NCBI GenBank assembly: GCA_964007475.1
Contig: OZ023275.1
Coordinates: forward strand, 18,765,829-18,829,828
Length of the DNA stretch: 64,000 bases
Direction of reading: 5' to 3'
From: Hybos culiciformis
Taxonomy: Eukaryota; Arthropoda; Insecta; Diptera; Hybotidae
In this document: positions 21,750 to 34,186 of the stretch, piece by piece
Layout: each line of letters opens with the position of its first letter
Position numbering within the stretch: the stretch's first letter is position 1
Translations under genes and position numbers: made by a program
Notes under the pieces: model-generated
The model's database searches: none
The model's input: only the letters and a program-made list of their open reading frames with translations
What the model was told of the DNA's origin: nothing

Positions 21750-22950
21750 TTAAGCTCTTCTCTTCGCAAAAACCATTTCCTAAAAATACAAAAGTTTTAA
21801 ACGTATAATTTCTAAATCAATGTAAATATTTTAAATAAGGTATTTTCAATAACTCAAACTATAATCTTCTGTTTACGATATTCAGAAGTAATTTTTGGAG
21901 GGAGCGAGCCTCTTTGCAAATTCCATATTGCAAAAGTCTATTTGGCCGAAAGCCACTTATCAAATTTTTATGTTTCGCAAATCTCCATTTCGCAAAAAAA
22001 ATTCTTTAACAAAATTCCATTTGGCCTAATGCGACACTTCGCAAAAAGATATTTCTCAAAATACCAATTCACTACATTATATTAATTGAGACACTTCGCA
22101 AAAGTATAGTTTAAGAAATTTTTTTTTACTGCACAAATATGATGAATAGAATATTAAAGTTTTTTTTTAACTGTAAAAAAAAAGCATGTAGGATTTTATA
22201 GGCTCATGGATAAAATCCGAAAAGAAATATTGTACATATGTAACGACTGAAATAAAAAAAATTGAAATGGGTGGGCCACCAGCAGTAAAAAAAAACAAAA
22301 TATTACTTAAAAGATAAAAAAATTTAAAATATTTTGAAAAGAAAAGACGATTATAGGGAAGTCAAACTATTATTTTTGATTGCCGAGAATTTAAAATTGA
22401 AATAATTTTTTTAAATAAAAATATTAATTTTCTAATATGTCCATACTGATTATGTACGTATTGAATATTAAAAAAATATATATTAAGTATTAATTTTTTA
22501 ATATTATTTCTTATATTTACAAACTGGATTTGTATTAACTTAAAAAAACAGATATTAAAAATTCAATAATATTTTTTAAAATTAAAATGCATATAATTGG
22601 AATTGTCTAATTTAATAATATGCATTTATGATAATGCAACATATTTTAGTGCATGCTAAATATACATTTCGCAACTACCCTTTTTGGCGTAATTCACATT
22701 TCGCGCGCGGGCGCGAAATGTGAATTACGCCAAAAAGGGTAGTTGCGAAATGTATATTTTGCCAAAAGTAGTAGTTGCGAAATGTCCTTATGCTAACTGG
22801 AAAGTTGTTAACTGTCTCATTAGGCTAAAGCGAACGTTTGTTAACTATCCGTTTTGCGAAATGGTTCTTTTGCGAAGTGTCTTTTTTGCCAAATGGAATT
22901 AGGCAAAATGTCTTTTTGCGAAATGTCTTTCGGCGATTCGGGTAACACCC
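21750..22950. repeat. Foldback built from TTTCGCAAA-like motifs
   Basis: The left half repeatedly carries CATTTCGCAAA, ACTTCGCAAAA and CATTTGGCC words; the right half carries the inverted TTTTGCGAAATG, GCGAAGTG and GCCAAATGG. The halves meet at a perfect hairpin (22658-22759). The middle of the left half is AT-rich and lacks the motif. Confidence 0.7.
22658..22759. repeat. Perfect 49-bp-arm hairpin
   Basis: 22658-22706 and 22711-22759 are exact reverse complements around a 4-nt loop (GCGG). The arms include GGCGTAATTCACATTTCGCG. This is the tip of the larger TTTCGCAAA foldback. Confidence 0.92.
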
Positions 22951-23187
22951 ATTTTTGGAAGTTGGAAACAGTTTTTTCTAAAAAATAAAAAAAAAAAATT
23001 AATCATATCTTTTGTGAACTATTTTCAGTATTCTGCGTATTTTTACAGAAAAAAAAATAAAGGCGTTCGATCTCTTATCTCTTATTCTGTTTACAAAACT
23101 GTCTGATTTAAATTCAAAGAAGACAAAAAAACGTAATCTATAAAACCCTTTTGGCACAAGAAAAAAAGAAACCGAAATACATACTAC

Positions 23188-23418
23188 TTAAAAATAACAA
23201 CTCACTTCACGACATCTTCCTTTATGGTCTAATTTGCGACATTTTGATTGAGTTGCAAATATTGAACTCTCTGCTGTACTATTCCCAACACCTTCTGTAG
23301 TCGTTTTTGTAATTTCGTTATCTGGTTTTGAAAGAAAAATTACTCTTGAAAGAGTTGTTTGGGCGCTAATTACTAAAACAAAAAATATAATACATTGAAT
23401 TAAATAAATTAAATTCAT
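23188..23418 (-). CDS. Secreted two-cysteine peptide precursor, 76 aa (solo)
   Basis: MNLIYLIQCIIFFVLVISAQ is the signal peptide. The propeptide is rich in T, E and S (ETTTEGVGNSTAESS-type, about residues 32-52). The end is IFATQSKCRKLDHKGRCREV followed by SCYF, so an extra cysteine follows the usual pair. It lies between the M1 and M2 modules in the first unit only; the second unit has no counterpart. Its ATQxxC lead-in and KLDHKGRC core tie it to the family. Function unknown. Confidence 0.82.
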   Translation of the reverse strand: MNLIYLIQCIIFFVLVISAQTTLSRVIFLSKPDNEITKTTTEGVGNSTAESSIFATQSKCRKLDHKGRCREVSCYF

Positions 23419-26400
23419 TTTTATTTTTTTTTATTTATTTAAAATTTATTTTTATTATTTTTTGTATATTATTTAAAATGAAGACACCATCACTTGGCAT
23501 AGCAATAATCAAACTGTTATCAATAATGTCAGAGAGAATTATAAAGAGTCTTGATTTTATTTTAATTAGATTTTGGTACACAATGAAAATTTGTTACAAA
23601 TGTATTTTATTTATTAAAACAAAAAAATGTTTTTTATGTATTTTCAATATCTATAAAATCAAAATATTTCGTTTAATAGAAATAAGAAAAAAATAAACTT
23701 TATTTCTTTAAAAACAAGTTAAAAAAATTAAAATAATGTTTTAATAGAGACTAATATACATTTGTATATAAATTTTTTTTTATAAACCCTAAATTTAAAC
23801 AACTATTCAATATTATATAGGTTTATCGTACATGTCTATATTATAAATAAGTATATTTACTATTAATAATATTGATTATTTTTCTTTTAGCTGAATGAAA
23901 ATCAATAAACTTCATTAAAATTGTAATTTATTTACAATGTATCTCTAATTCATTTTATATTCCAATTATTTTGTTACTATTTATAATTATTATTTTTAAT
24001 TTTTTAAATCGCTTGCTCAATTAGGTCTGAAAATATGCATCTAATATCATCAAAAAAAAAAAATAAAAATTATTAAATAAAATTAAATTTTAAAGAATTG
24101 AAGTTTTGACTATAATTTTTTTTTGTTTTTATACAAAAAACGTGAAAACTCACTAACTTCAAAAAGACACTACGATTTAGCTATTTCATTTTCAATTTTT
24201 TTAAATTTTAAATCATTGGAAATTTCTTCATGAAAAATTTATCAATTTAATTTTGCCTCTCAATAATAATTAAACCAGCGCGAATTCGCTTTTGGGATTT
24301 CTTGACATTAAAATAATAAATCATTAAAGAATGCATATATCTTTTAAATTTTAATGCGAAAAAATATTGCACTCATTCAAATATTATTGTGTGGGAAAAT
24401 TATTTACATAACTTTTTCTTACGAAGTAATTTTCAACGATCTAAAATTTTAAAACATTTTACCAAAAATTCAGTAATTCAGTTTATTTAACAAAATGTCG
24501 CATCGGCCAAAATATCATAAATATTATATACCTTCATTTTTTGATCTGTGATAATTCCTCTTCACACGAAGTGTGTATTTAAAGTTCAAAATGGAAGATT
24601 AGTGAAATTTTTATCTATAATAAATTAATTAGAGAAATTGTTTTCATTCCTGTATTTTATACTTAAATTTCTTTCAAAAATATATTTATAATAATAATTG
24701 ATAATAATAATACTTGTATATTATTCATCCTTTTCCAATCACACTCAATGAGCTGATAAAAAGTTTCAGCTGCTGTATGTGATATTATTAACTTTTTTAG
24801 AAAAATTTAATAAATTGATAATAGTTACTTTAAATAGTTACTTTAAAAACGCTTTCGGTACAATTATTCGTAATACCTTCGGCTTAGATAAAACTGAAAT
24901 ACAGCACTCATATTCATACAGCTCAATAAACCCTAATAACCCATCTCATAGTGGAAAAAAAAAATCGAATTACTTTTTCATGAACTTTTTGGATCTGTCA
25001 GTTTATAATTAGTATCTATTATTATAAAAATATCTTTTTCAAATTTAAGTTTATATAAATAGAATTATCAGACATAATAATTATGGATTTTTATTACAAT
25101 TAATTTACATCATTGTATTTGCAGGGCAATTGAAATTGAATATGAATATAAATTTATATAAATTTCAAAAATTAGATATTACCACAATACCGAAGATTTT
25201 ATATTAGTCATTACATTTTACAATATGTACTAATTATAAAAATATTTATAGCAATTTTAGATGAAACAAATCAATAATCAATTAAATAAATATAATAATA
25301 GAACATTAAACAGAAATTTATGGCCCTTACACCTAATTTTGTCTAATGCATATAAATGTTCATTATTTTATAAACAGGATTGTATTGATCAAAATTTTCA
25401 AACATTATTATGTTTTTCTTATCAATTTCAATAATGACATTTGACATTGAAATTTGTTTATTTGTATTTCATATTCGTATTAAAACTTTTATTTTTTTTT
25501 AATTAATTTAAGATCTTCGATTATACTATTTCAAAATAATATGAATTGTTAGTCAAAAAACTTTATTGTTATATATATATATAAATATAAATCATATATT
25601 AAGTCAAATAAATTAAAAAATTTCCATATTATTCTATATACTTTTTTTATTTCTCAAATAATAAAGTTCCTGTATATAATTGGTTTACATTTTACAATAA
25701 ATCGAAATAAATTGCAAATAATTTAAAATACAAAATATTAAATTACATAAAATGATTTTAAAATAAAATAAGCTAGAAAACCATAGCATAGTTAAGGTCA
25801 TAAAATAACTAAATTTTAGACATAATTTTATTGTGCTAGAATTTTTTTTTAAATAAAAAATAAAAATAAAATAAAAAATGAAAAGATAAAAGAAAAATTA
25901 TATATTAAACATTCATTAAAAATTTATAATCTTATTCATCAATTTTAATTTATTTAAGTTGAGGATGCTAATATTTTACTAATGAATAATTTTGACAATC
26001 ACGTGTGATGATTTCATAAAACAAATGCTATGTAATTTTTATTTGCAACAAAATCATAGCCATTAAAATTATTAGAATCATTGTTGTCTGTTGTAAAATT
26101 AAGACAATCCAAATATACAAAATTTTATATATAGGTACAGAAATTAAAAGCAGAAATGAAAAAATTTTGGTTAATTTTACTTCCAACACAATACCAATAT
26201 AGTTCATAAGGCTCACATCCCAATAAAGCGAAATCCTTGTCAAAGTATGATCTTGTTTAAAATTTAGCGGTATCTAACAATTTTGATTACATTTTTTTTT
26301 TTTAATTTAGTTCGTATTTACAAAGGACTTTTGTACGGCTGATCATGTTACATTGAAGCTTATTTTACATTGGTATACATTGTTAAATAATAAATATGAG

Positions 26401-26454
26401 TTGAAAACTTAGGGACGTAAATTAATTTTTTTTTTCTGTTCATTATTTCATCAT
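23419..26454. other. AT-rich intergenic stretch
   Basis: Very AT-rich with no gene I can support. Near 26014-26120 the minus strand carries DNNDSNNFNGYDFVANKNY-like sequence before a stop. It reads like protein but has no start or splice signal, so it is at most a relic. Confidence 0.45.
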
Positions 26455-26880
26455 TTATTTACGAATTGGTTTATCTTCAAATTGAGATCTTAAATCAATT
26501 GCATGAACATTGTATTCTTTCATTGGTGCTAATGGTGTTTCAGAATTACTTTGTTGTGCTACATTAGTGTTAACATGTGACTCATTGTCATCATCTTTTG
26601 ACAATTTATCTTTATAATCATTGAAAGTTTTTTTAACATTAGCGCCAAATTTTTGAGCACTTTCACTTATTTTTCCACCATATTCAACAGCTTTTTCACC
26701 AACCTTTTGAGCGCCTTCTTCTATTTTACATTTTAAATTGTGTAAAAATTGTCGAACTTCACTTTTCTCCTCATTTGAATCATTTCTTTCATTGTCTTTT
26801 GCAACACAAGCACATTCTACTACTGCAACAGTTGCAATGAAAACAATTGCACTAATGATAACAACTTGTTTTGTAAACAT
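26455..26880 (-). CDS. Secreted amphipathic protein, 141 aa
   Basis: I start at MFTKQVVIISAIVFIATVAV, a clean signal peptide; an upstream Met would add 28 lysine-rich residues. After the predicted cleavage near ECACVAKD comes an acidic stretch, then FLHNLKCKIEEGAQKVGEK and repeats of the form (K/E)xxQKxGxxxK up to about residue 100, predicted amphipathic helix, and a polar tail. I recall fly secreted proteins with a similar FHxxxCxxKxGAxKxG core, but cannot name a family. It differs from the two-cysteine precursors and has no copy in the second duplicated unit. Confidence 0.78.
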   Translation of the reverse strand: MFTKQVVIISAIVFIATVAVVECACVAKDNERNDSNEEKSEVRQFLHNLKCKIEEGAQKVGEKAVEYGGKISESAQKFGANVKKTFNDYKDKLSKDDDNESHVNTNVAQQSNSETPLAPMKEYNVHAIDLRSQFEDKPIRK

Positions 26881-29557
26881 TATAGTTTTTTTATTTATAT
26901 ATTGTTTTTTTTTTTTGAAGTAAATTATTTTTAATTGAAATTTAACAAGAGAAAATTTTAACAAAATAAAAAAAACCTACTATAAAATTTTATTTCTTAA
27001 TGACTCTGATACCACAGTGCGACTAAAAATTACTGCGGAATACGATGAACCATTTATAGTTGAGAGCAATTTTAAATATAGATTACTTATTTACACCAAA
27101 TTGTTGTGTGTATGTATATCGTATATTTAGTTTAAAGTTTCTTTTTTTTTTATTTGTAAATTAAATTCATGAAAACAATTTTTTTTTGCAGGGACGACCG
27201 TGCAGCGTTTAAAAATCATAAAGTTGAACTAATCGCAGTCTAAACAATTATCGAATCTGTTTAATTAGTTTATATCGAGCATCATAATTAGACAAAAAAA
27301 AAACAAATTAGTTCTTTTTTCAAAAATTTAAAATTTAATTTTGTTTGTACTCTTGACTTAAAGAATATTTAAGTACTTGTCTATTTTTCATAAGTCTTAT
27401 GATTTGAGAACAGTAGTCAGAGCTTTTTGTTTGATTAAGGAACTGAATTATGGGACTTCAAGATAGATAAAGTTTAATGACTTATTCAAAAGTAATGATT
27501 TTATTATTTTTACCAATACCAATTATATAACAACTAATTATGAATTTCTGAATTTATAGTAAACTGATAAACCATTATTATTCCAAATATTCACTTTCAT
27601 CATTAAATTTAATTGAACGCATACATTGTCTGTAAAATGCGCTTCGTTACTGGTTTAATTTAAAACTAATTAATTAATTGAAATAAAATTATTTATAATT
27701 TTATTTTCATTGTCACTTCATAGTAAGCACATTATGGCACATTATTAACGAATTATCATAACAATTCGGAAAAAAGTTTGTTATGCGTAACGGTGTTTTA
27801 AAAAATTCCTTCATTTATGAAAATTCTATAAAATATTTGAAATTTCCTTATTATATATAAAACTACTGGAATTATTCAACATTTATGGTGATAACTACAA
27901 TTCAAACCATAAATCATAATTCTTAACAATTTAATGTATTTGAAATAATGCGTTTTCATATCAAAATAACCTTGTATTAATTAAAATAATAAAACGCATT
28001 GGAATTTAATTTGAAAAGAATGAATTACTTTAAATGATTAGATTGAAATTCGAACTATGAAATTATTAATCAAACAGCATTTTTTTTTTCCAGAATACCT
28101 ATATACCTACGTAATGTTAAATTAAAATATATATTCTTTTTTGCATGATGGTTATTGGTCAAGACTCTGTAAATTTAATTCAAAGGACACTTTTTCATTT
28201 AAAGATAAGCACTTTTCGGTAGATTTATAAAGCCTTGAAAAACGTACTTTGATATTCATTTTAAGTTTTACCCCATTTAAAGTCTCTCAAAATTATGACG
28301 ATACATTAATTTTAAATAAAATTACTCAAGTTAAATTGATTGTAACCTATTTTTATTTTATTTTTAACTTAGAGTTGCTGAATTTATTCTCTGAAACGAA
28401 AAAATGAAATTGAAATGTTTGATTTGTTTCTATCTCTAGCAATAATCCATATATTTTTTTATAGATTTTAAAAACAACATTACTGTATTATATATAATTA
28501 TATGTGATATATAATAACGTTGGTTCAGCTGTGAATAAAATATCCACCTTATTTATTTTATTTAAAACCAATTTAGCAGTCAATAAAGTAAATAAACAAG
28601 TCACAGATGTCTTCTGGGAAAAATTGTATATTGACATTACATAAAATGTATAATGGGTTCTAGTACCTGCGCTTAGGTAAGCGTCATAAAGTAATAAGGA
28701 CTAGACAAATTGAATCAGTTTATGCGTCGCACCTGGAACACATAAATTCATCATTACTTTTGTGGAATGCTAATAAAAATAAATAAAAAACTTTTTTTAT
28801 CATAATTATTATTAAATTATCTTTCATATTATATGTTTTATGTTCAAATTTTTCTGCATTGCTTTATTTCTTACACAATTTTATGGTTTTCTAAAAAAAC
28901 AAATTTAACAAAAAAAAAATTCTTTAATTACAAAAAATATAATATTATTTTTAGCATTTTTAATAAACAAGAATTATTGAATATTTAAACAGGAAATTTA
29001 AAAAGTCTATTTCTTGTTTTTATTAATTTTAAAAACTATCAGATGCTGATATTCGTTTATTTATCATTTAGTTACATGTACTTATTATAATACATATATG
29101 AAATTATTGTATTATTTTAAAAAATTTTTGATAACATAAAACATTATTTTTAAGATTAAGTCAACTTTTTGGCGGTGGCATAACATAATTATGTATTGTT
29201 CTTATTTTATGATGGTATAGGCGGCGGAACATAAATTTCCTAAAAAACAAAATTAAAAAAAATACTTAAAATACTGAAATTCTAATATTTTGTTCTAGCC
29301 CTACATGAATTAAAGTATTATATACAGTTGAATACATAATTGAGTTATATTTTTCAAATTTTATGATCCACAGAACTATCGCCGAGCTTTAAAAACCAAA
29401 TTCAATTTTTTCTTTAGACTCAAAATTTATATGATAAATTTAATTTTGAATCTGAAAATTAAAATAAATTAATGAGGGTCTAAAGTCTAAATAATTTAAA
29501 TAAAAAACATAAATAATTATTGTAAATTATTATTCTAAATAAAATAATTTCGAATCT
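26881..29557. other. AT-rich intergenic stretch, start of module M2
   Basis: No gene supported. From about 27821 it matches 46346 onward in M2 copy c. A short frame after a possible acceptor at 27191 (RDDRAAFKNHKVELIAV then stop, plus strand) and a possible terminal exon near 29217-29240 (minus) are noted without being called genes. Confidence 0.45.
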
Positions 29558-30181
29558 CTAAAAGCCCCTACATTTGCCAACATGATCAATTTTTTTTCCT
29601 TCCGGACAACGTAATGGTGTCCGAAATAAAAAGCGATCTTCTAACACAGGCATTTCTATTGACTTTGAATCAGGCTCCTCATTTTTTGTTTCTTCAGCTG
29701 GCCATACAACTTTAACATTCAGTGTATCTGATTCTTCAGAGGAGTCGGATTTATTAAAAAATTTATCTTTTTTTTCAGCGGGCCAAACAATTTTACTATC
29801 TAATGGCATTATATTTACTTGTACATTAAATCCAGGATTTTCTGAACTTGAATCCGAATCAGCGTTCTCCATTAATAAATCACGGATTTCTTGAAGATTT
29901 TTATGAAAATCTTTTCCTATTGCTGCTTCAATTTTAATTGATTTCATTTGACTAGATTTATCATCCTCAATTTTTTCTAAACGCAATGTTACATTTAAAG
30001 CTTGAAGAACTTCATCAAATTCTGACGGCTCATTTATATTCTGGTAATTATCAATTAACAATTTACTCATGGCTCCAGGCATCTCAAAACTTTCTCCATG
30101 AGGATTAGGAGCAGAAACTTTTGCAAAAATGTTTAGTATTAATAAAAATAAAAATAAAAAAATTTTTCTTTCGTTTAGCAT
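29558..30181 (-). CDS. Large acidic secreted two-cysteine precursor, 207 aa
   Basis: MLNERKIFLFLFLLILNIFAKVSA is the signal peptide. The long propeptide (about residues 25-185) is strongly acidic with serine-rich blocks (DSDSSSENPG, SDSSEESD) and a repeated motif, KIVWPAEKK and KVVWPAEET. The C-terminus is FLFRTPLRCPEGKKIDHVGK then CRGF: a C-x11-C loop with the CPEG start seen in the smaller M2 genes. It is by far the longest family member. A pseudogene copy lies at 58121-58745 and copy c has lost it altogether. A secreted prepropeptide is inferred; the large acidic part may keep the basic tail inactive. Confidence 0.85.
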   Translation of the reverse strand: MLNERKIFLFLFLLILNIFAKVSAPNPHGESFEMPGAMSKLLIDNYQNINEPSEFDEVLQALNVTLRLEKIEDDKSSQMKSIKIEAAIGKDFHKNLQEIRDLLMENADSDSSSENPGFNVQVNIMPLDSKIVWPAEKKDKFFNKSDSSEESDTLNVKVVWPAEETKNEEPDSKSIEMPVLEDRFLFRTPLRCPEGKKIDHVGKCRGF

Positions 30182-31080
30182 TGAAATTTCTTGGAAATAT
30201 GAAAACAGGTAATTTAATTAAGAATATATTGAAATTTAATTACTGAACATGTTAATGAAGCGATGGTAAAAACAAACTGACACCATGATGATTATTTCAA
30301 AGTTAATATTCAACTTTTTTTATTATTTTTTTTTTGGAAAACAAGTTATAATTTAATTTCGGTGACAAAATATTATGCACTTTAATTGAATTAATATTTT
30401 AGAATATACATATTTTAATTTTGTTAATATTATTTCAATAAGCGTATGTATTGTTACCAAAACTAACTAAAATAGAACTATAATACGGAAATAAATTCAA
30501 ATAAAATAGAATAAAATTTTTAATAATGTTGATTAGTAGAAATGTTTTCTTGGTGTGAATCGAAATCAATATATGCCATATGATATAAACAATATACTTG
30601 TTCATACAACAGTGAAGCCAGCGAAACATCATAAATTAATGCTTACAATATTAATTCACGGTATAAATGATAGCACAAATATTATTCGCAAAACAGAAAA
30701 GTTAAATCTGAAACAAAATTATCTGATATATTTTTTCAACCCGAAATTTTTTTACGAGAGAAAAGTTTACTCCATTTTTCGCTCTCGAACTAGAATTTAC
30801 TAAATAATTTTTTGATAGTTTTGACCATCAATATTCTGAAATATATAGTATCCAATTCTCGTGCGTGTTAAGGATTTAAAGCAAAAACAACCCAAAATTA
30901 TTTCTTGCAATAAGATTTTTATTTTAATTATAACCGCATCTTGTACATAAGAAAAATATACTTTTTTTTTAAACAAGTAAGTGTTTTAAAAATTAAATTA
31001 ATAATACATTTGTGGTAGTTTAACAAATCCTGCTTAGCCTCTTCATTGATAACATAACAAGTTAGCCAGAAAAATTACCT

Positions 31081-31431
31081 TTACTCTGGTCTACAATTTT
31101 TTCTACGATCCGGTCTTTGACCTGGGGGACACCAAATTATAGGAGTTTTCAAAACATTAAAGTTTTTTGGATCCCTAACATTAGAGGGAATTCTAATATT
31201 TTTATCGGCTTCTTGATTTGTTATGTTCCTTACGACAGTGTAGAAAATTTGATCGGTATTAAAGTTTCTTTCAAATATTTCATCAATTTCATCATTAATC
31301 TCTATTTCAGAAATATTTGAGATTTTAATATTTGCTTCAAGATTATTATTCGCGATTTCAGCAAAACTTAAATTTTTATATAAAAATATGAAAAGCAAAA
31401 ATGCAAATTGAAACTTAATAAAATGAAACAT
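31081..31431 (-). CDS. Secreted C-x11-C peptide precursor, 116 aa
   Basis: MFHFIKFQFAFLLFIFLYKN begins the signal peptide, ending near SFAEIA. An acidic asparagine-rich propeptide runs to about residue 95 and the tail is KTPIIWCPPGQRPDRRKNCR plus PE. Paralogues are 60337-60702 (CPEGQKPDHRKNC) and 54765-55121, which has the same propeptide and a different tail. Relative to 60337, this copy lacks five residues between the propeptide and the tail. A TCAGTCGTT initiator-like word lies about 10 bp before the start codon. Function unknown. Confidence 0.85.
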   Translation of the reverse strand: MFHFIKFQFAFLLFIFLYKNLSFAEIANNNLEANIKISNISEIEINDEIDEIFERNFNTDQIFYTVVRNITNQEADKNIRIPSNVRDPKNFNVLKTPIIWCPPGQRPDRRKNCRPE

Positions 31432-33530
31432 TATGAAACGACTGAAATTAAAAATAAACTTAAATTCGAGCCAAAAACCTCAGCTGTTAGTGCCCTAATT
31501 TTAAGTTTTTCACAAATATTATATATTGTAACAAATAAATAATAATAATAATAATAATAAAATATAAACTAAATAAAATTTCCAATATTATAATATCAAT
31601 AAAATCTTATTTCAGTGGCGCAACATTGGCGATAATTGTAGGTTTGTTAACGAGATAAAATTATTATGATTAATGGAACTTTTCTTGCGAAATAAGTTCA
31701 AGAAGTTGGTATTTCATGAAAATTACTTAGAATATTGAATGATTCTTTTGGGCTACAAAACATGTATAATCTCTGCGTCTCCACAAACTTGATTTAAAGT
31801 AACTAAGATCGGAAGAAATCAAAAAGAAATCTAAAATTTTGTGCAATAAAAAATTTTAAATTTCTGAAATTTATGTTTTTGAGATGTCGTTTTACATTTA
31901 AGTTCTTAACGTACAGTTCTTTTAATGTTTAAAATGATTACGAAAAAATGCTTGCAAAAATATCGATCGTTGTATGGTAATTGAAACCACAATAACATAA
32001 TGTATAATTGTACATTCTACTGGCAATCAGATCGACAGTTCAACATCATTGTTAAGCCACTGGAAATTTTTAGATTAAAACGTAGATAAGAAAACCCACA
32101 AAAGGTTATCAAGTTTCTTTACGTTAATGTTTTGAAGAAAATTTAAGATGATTCAAAAACTTGTTTTAAAACCACCTTTAAAAAAATACCAAGATTTATA
32201 TTTAAATATATACGAGCTGTCTAGTATACTTTAAAAAAGTGTCTATAATTAGATTTAATTGTAAATTTAAATTCCGAAATATTTGTTCCAACAAGATGTT
32301 TTCTCAATATGGCACTTTTTATTCGAAACATAAGTCGAATTATAAAACGTTTTCTTTAATTTAGTGATAAAAATATTATATTCATATAGTTGGACTCTTT
32401 TGAAAGTACGAGACACATGTATATAAATAAAATTCTCAAAAATAAATATGCAACAATAAACCAATTAACATACAACAGATAGAATATTATTTAATTCCTT
32501 TTTTAGAATAAAATAACATAAGATGGAATCAGAAACTATAATATTAAATTACTATTATTACTAAATTATAATTATATTATCTTATGAAGACTTAAGACTT
32601 ATGTTTTGTAACAATTTCTCCCTAATGTTCAAACGGCTACCGAAAGGGAATCTATTTCTTACCCCCATAAAAATTTTGAAATTGTTTAGAAGATTCTCTA
32701 ATTATCTGATGTAATTATATAATTATTTGATGTAAAAATATATTGCAATTCTAATGCAGAATATAAAAGTTCAAAAACGTTTATAGTTATTGTTTTGATA
32801 CGTAAGCCCGAATTACGAACTTATTAGTAACAGAATTACTTGTTTTGCAATACATATTTTCTAAATTTATTATATAGGGTGTCCACTGACTTTAAACCAA
32901 GTCAGAACGCTAAAAACTTTTTTAGTTTCAAAAATATAAGCTGTCATTAAGCTCCATTTGATTTATGCAATACTGCCAATACTATGTAATGGAGCTAATC
33001 CGCACCAGTTTTTTTGGTGTTGAAAAAACTTGTATGAAATCATTCCTCTGTGTATAATATATTTCTGTGTGATATTACCCAATCTTCCTCCAAGACAAAA
33101 AGTGCTTAAAGTTAAGTGGTCTGGTGATAATGGAACAGAAACACAAAACGCATATTAAACGTATATAAATAATTATTCTTTAGGTATTTTCTATTGAAAT
33201 AAAGACAAAATTTATAGAAAATATTTATTTTGAATATTAAAATAATAATAAAAAATATTATTTGATCAAATCCATTGAACTTTGTGTATATGTATACCTG
33301 TTTACATTCGGGAGAAAAATATTAAGTACAATCACACATATATGTATTATGTTTAATTTTAATATAAGTAAGTAATAAGGAATTTGAATTTGAAGAAAAC
33401 ATTGCATTGAAGGTTGTACGGAAATTTCTTTTATTTGAATATAACCTCGTTATCATTCAATTTAAAAACTCATACGGGTTTAATAACTAAATAATAAATA
33501 TTTTTATTTCTGTAGTATATTTTAGGAATG
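31432..33530. other. Intergenic part of module M2 copy a
   Basis: No gene recognised; an ATA/TAA microsatellite lies near 31543-31560. The same sequence recurs in copies b, c and d, which makes it useful for aligning the modules. Confidence 0.55.
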
Positions 33531-33850
33531 TAAAAAAAAAGTCTTAAGAAAAAGCCGGCGATTTTATCTATCCCGTAATAATTTCGTATGCAGATGCAGA
33601 ATGAATTTGAAATGACATATTACATATTATCGTAATGTTATTATTATTAGAAATCGGTAGACCTACTAATATTATTTTAGTTTCTTTAAAAAATTCTTTC
33701 AACAAATTTTTTAAGACATCAAAAAACGCTATTTTAACTAAGAAATTAATACCGAAATTCTGCGGTATTAATGCTTTAATACCGGTATTGAATACCGGTT
33801 TGCGAGATCCCGGGATCCCGGTATTGCACTCCCTAAATCGTACGTATAAA
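33531..33850. mobile_element. Possible hAT terminus with CCGGGATCCCGG words
   Basis: GAATACCGG, CCCGGGATCCCGG and the outward-facing end TAGGGAGTGCAATACCGG (minus sense near 33815-33836) resemble the terminal region of a hAT-type element. No transposase reading frame could be read. Low confidence. Confidence 0.35.
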
Positions 33851-33854
33851 AAAA

Positions 33855-34186
33855 AACACGAAGCAGTCATGAAACTGCCGAAAGAAGTTAATACTTAAAA
33901 GCTTTAAACTATGAAATAACAGTGGCTACAAATGATGGACTGCTCAGTACAAAATGTGTAGATTAAAATAAAAAACATTTTTATTGAAGGCATGATTTTC
34001 TATTGTTAATTTTCAATTTAATATAAAAATATGAAGTAACAATAGAAAATTATGCCTTCCATAAAAATGATTTTTATTTTAATTTACATTTTGTACTGAG
34101 CAGGTCATTTGTAGCCACTGTTATTTCATAGTTTAAAACTTTTAAGTATTAACTTCTTTCGGCAAATCCTATGACTGCTTCGTGTA
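33855..34186. repeat. Imperfect foldback, about 150-bp arms
   Basis: The left arm from ACACGAAGCAGTCAT to GGCATGATTTTCTATTGTT (33855-34007) is mirrored by AACAATAGAAAATTATGCC to ATGACTGCTTCGTGT (34038-34186). A 30-bp AT-rich loop separates them. GAAGCAGTCAT also occurs at the edge of the assembly gap (51343-51353). Confidence 0.85.

Larger units (their letters stand above)
21346..23187. other. Intergenic stretch with TTTCGCAAA foldback
   Basis: Apart from the short-motif foldback at about 21750-22950 no gene was recognised. The flanks are AT-rich. Confidence 0.5.
27821..33530 (+). repeat. Module M2, copy a
   Basis: This is the most complete copy: it holds the 207-residue and 116-residue precursor genes. 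Related copies are c (46346-49385, same orientation, both genes damaged), b (52718-56297, inverted, one gene) and d (57763-62945, same orientation, one pseudogene and one gene). Shared intergenic sequence extends well beyond the genes. Confidence 0.88.

Noticed and set aside
28660..28750. tRNA or other structured RNA in a GC-richer patch
   Set aside because: No cloverleaf with A and B boxes could be folded by eye; no tRNA or rRNA gene was seen anywhere in the window.
33568..33898. Two opposed frames of about 87-100 residues
   Set aside because: They overlap a palindromic CCGG-rich transposon end and show no recognisable protein.
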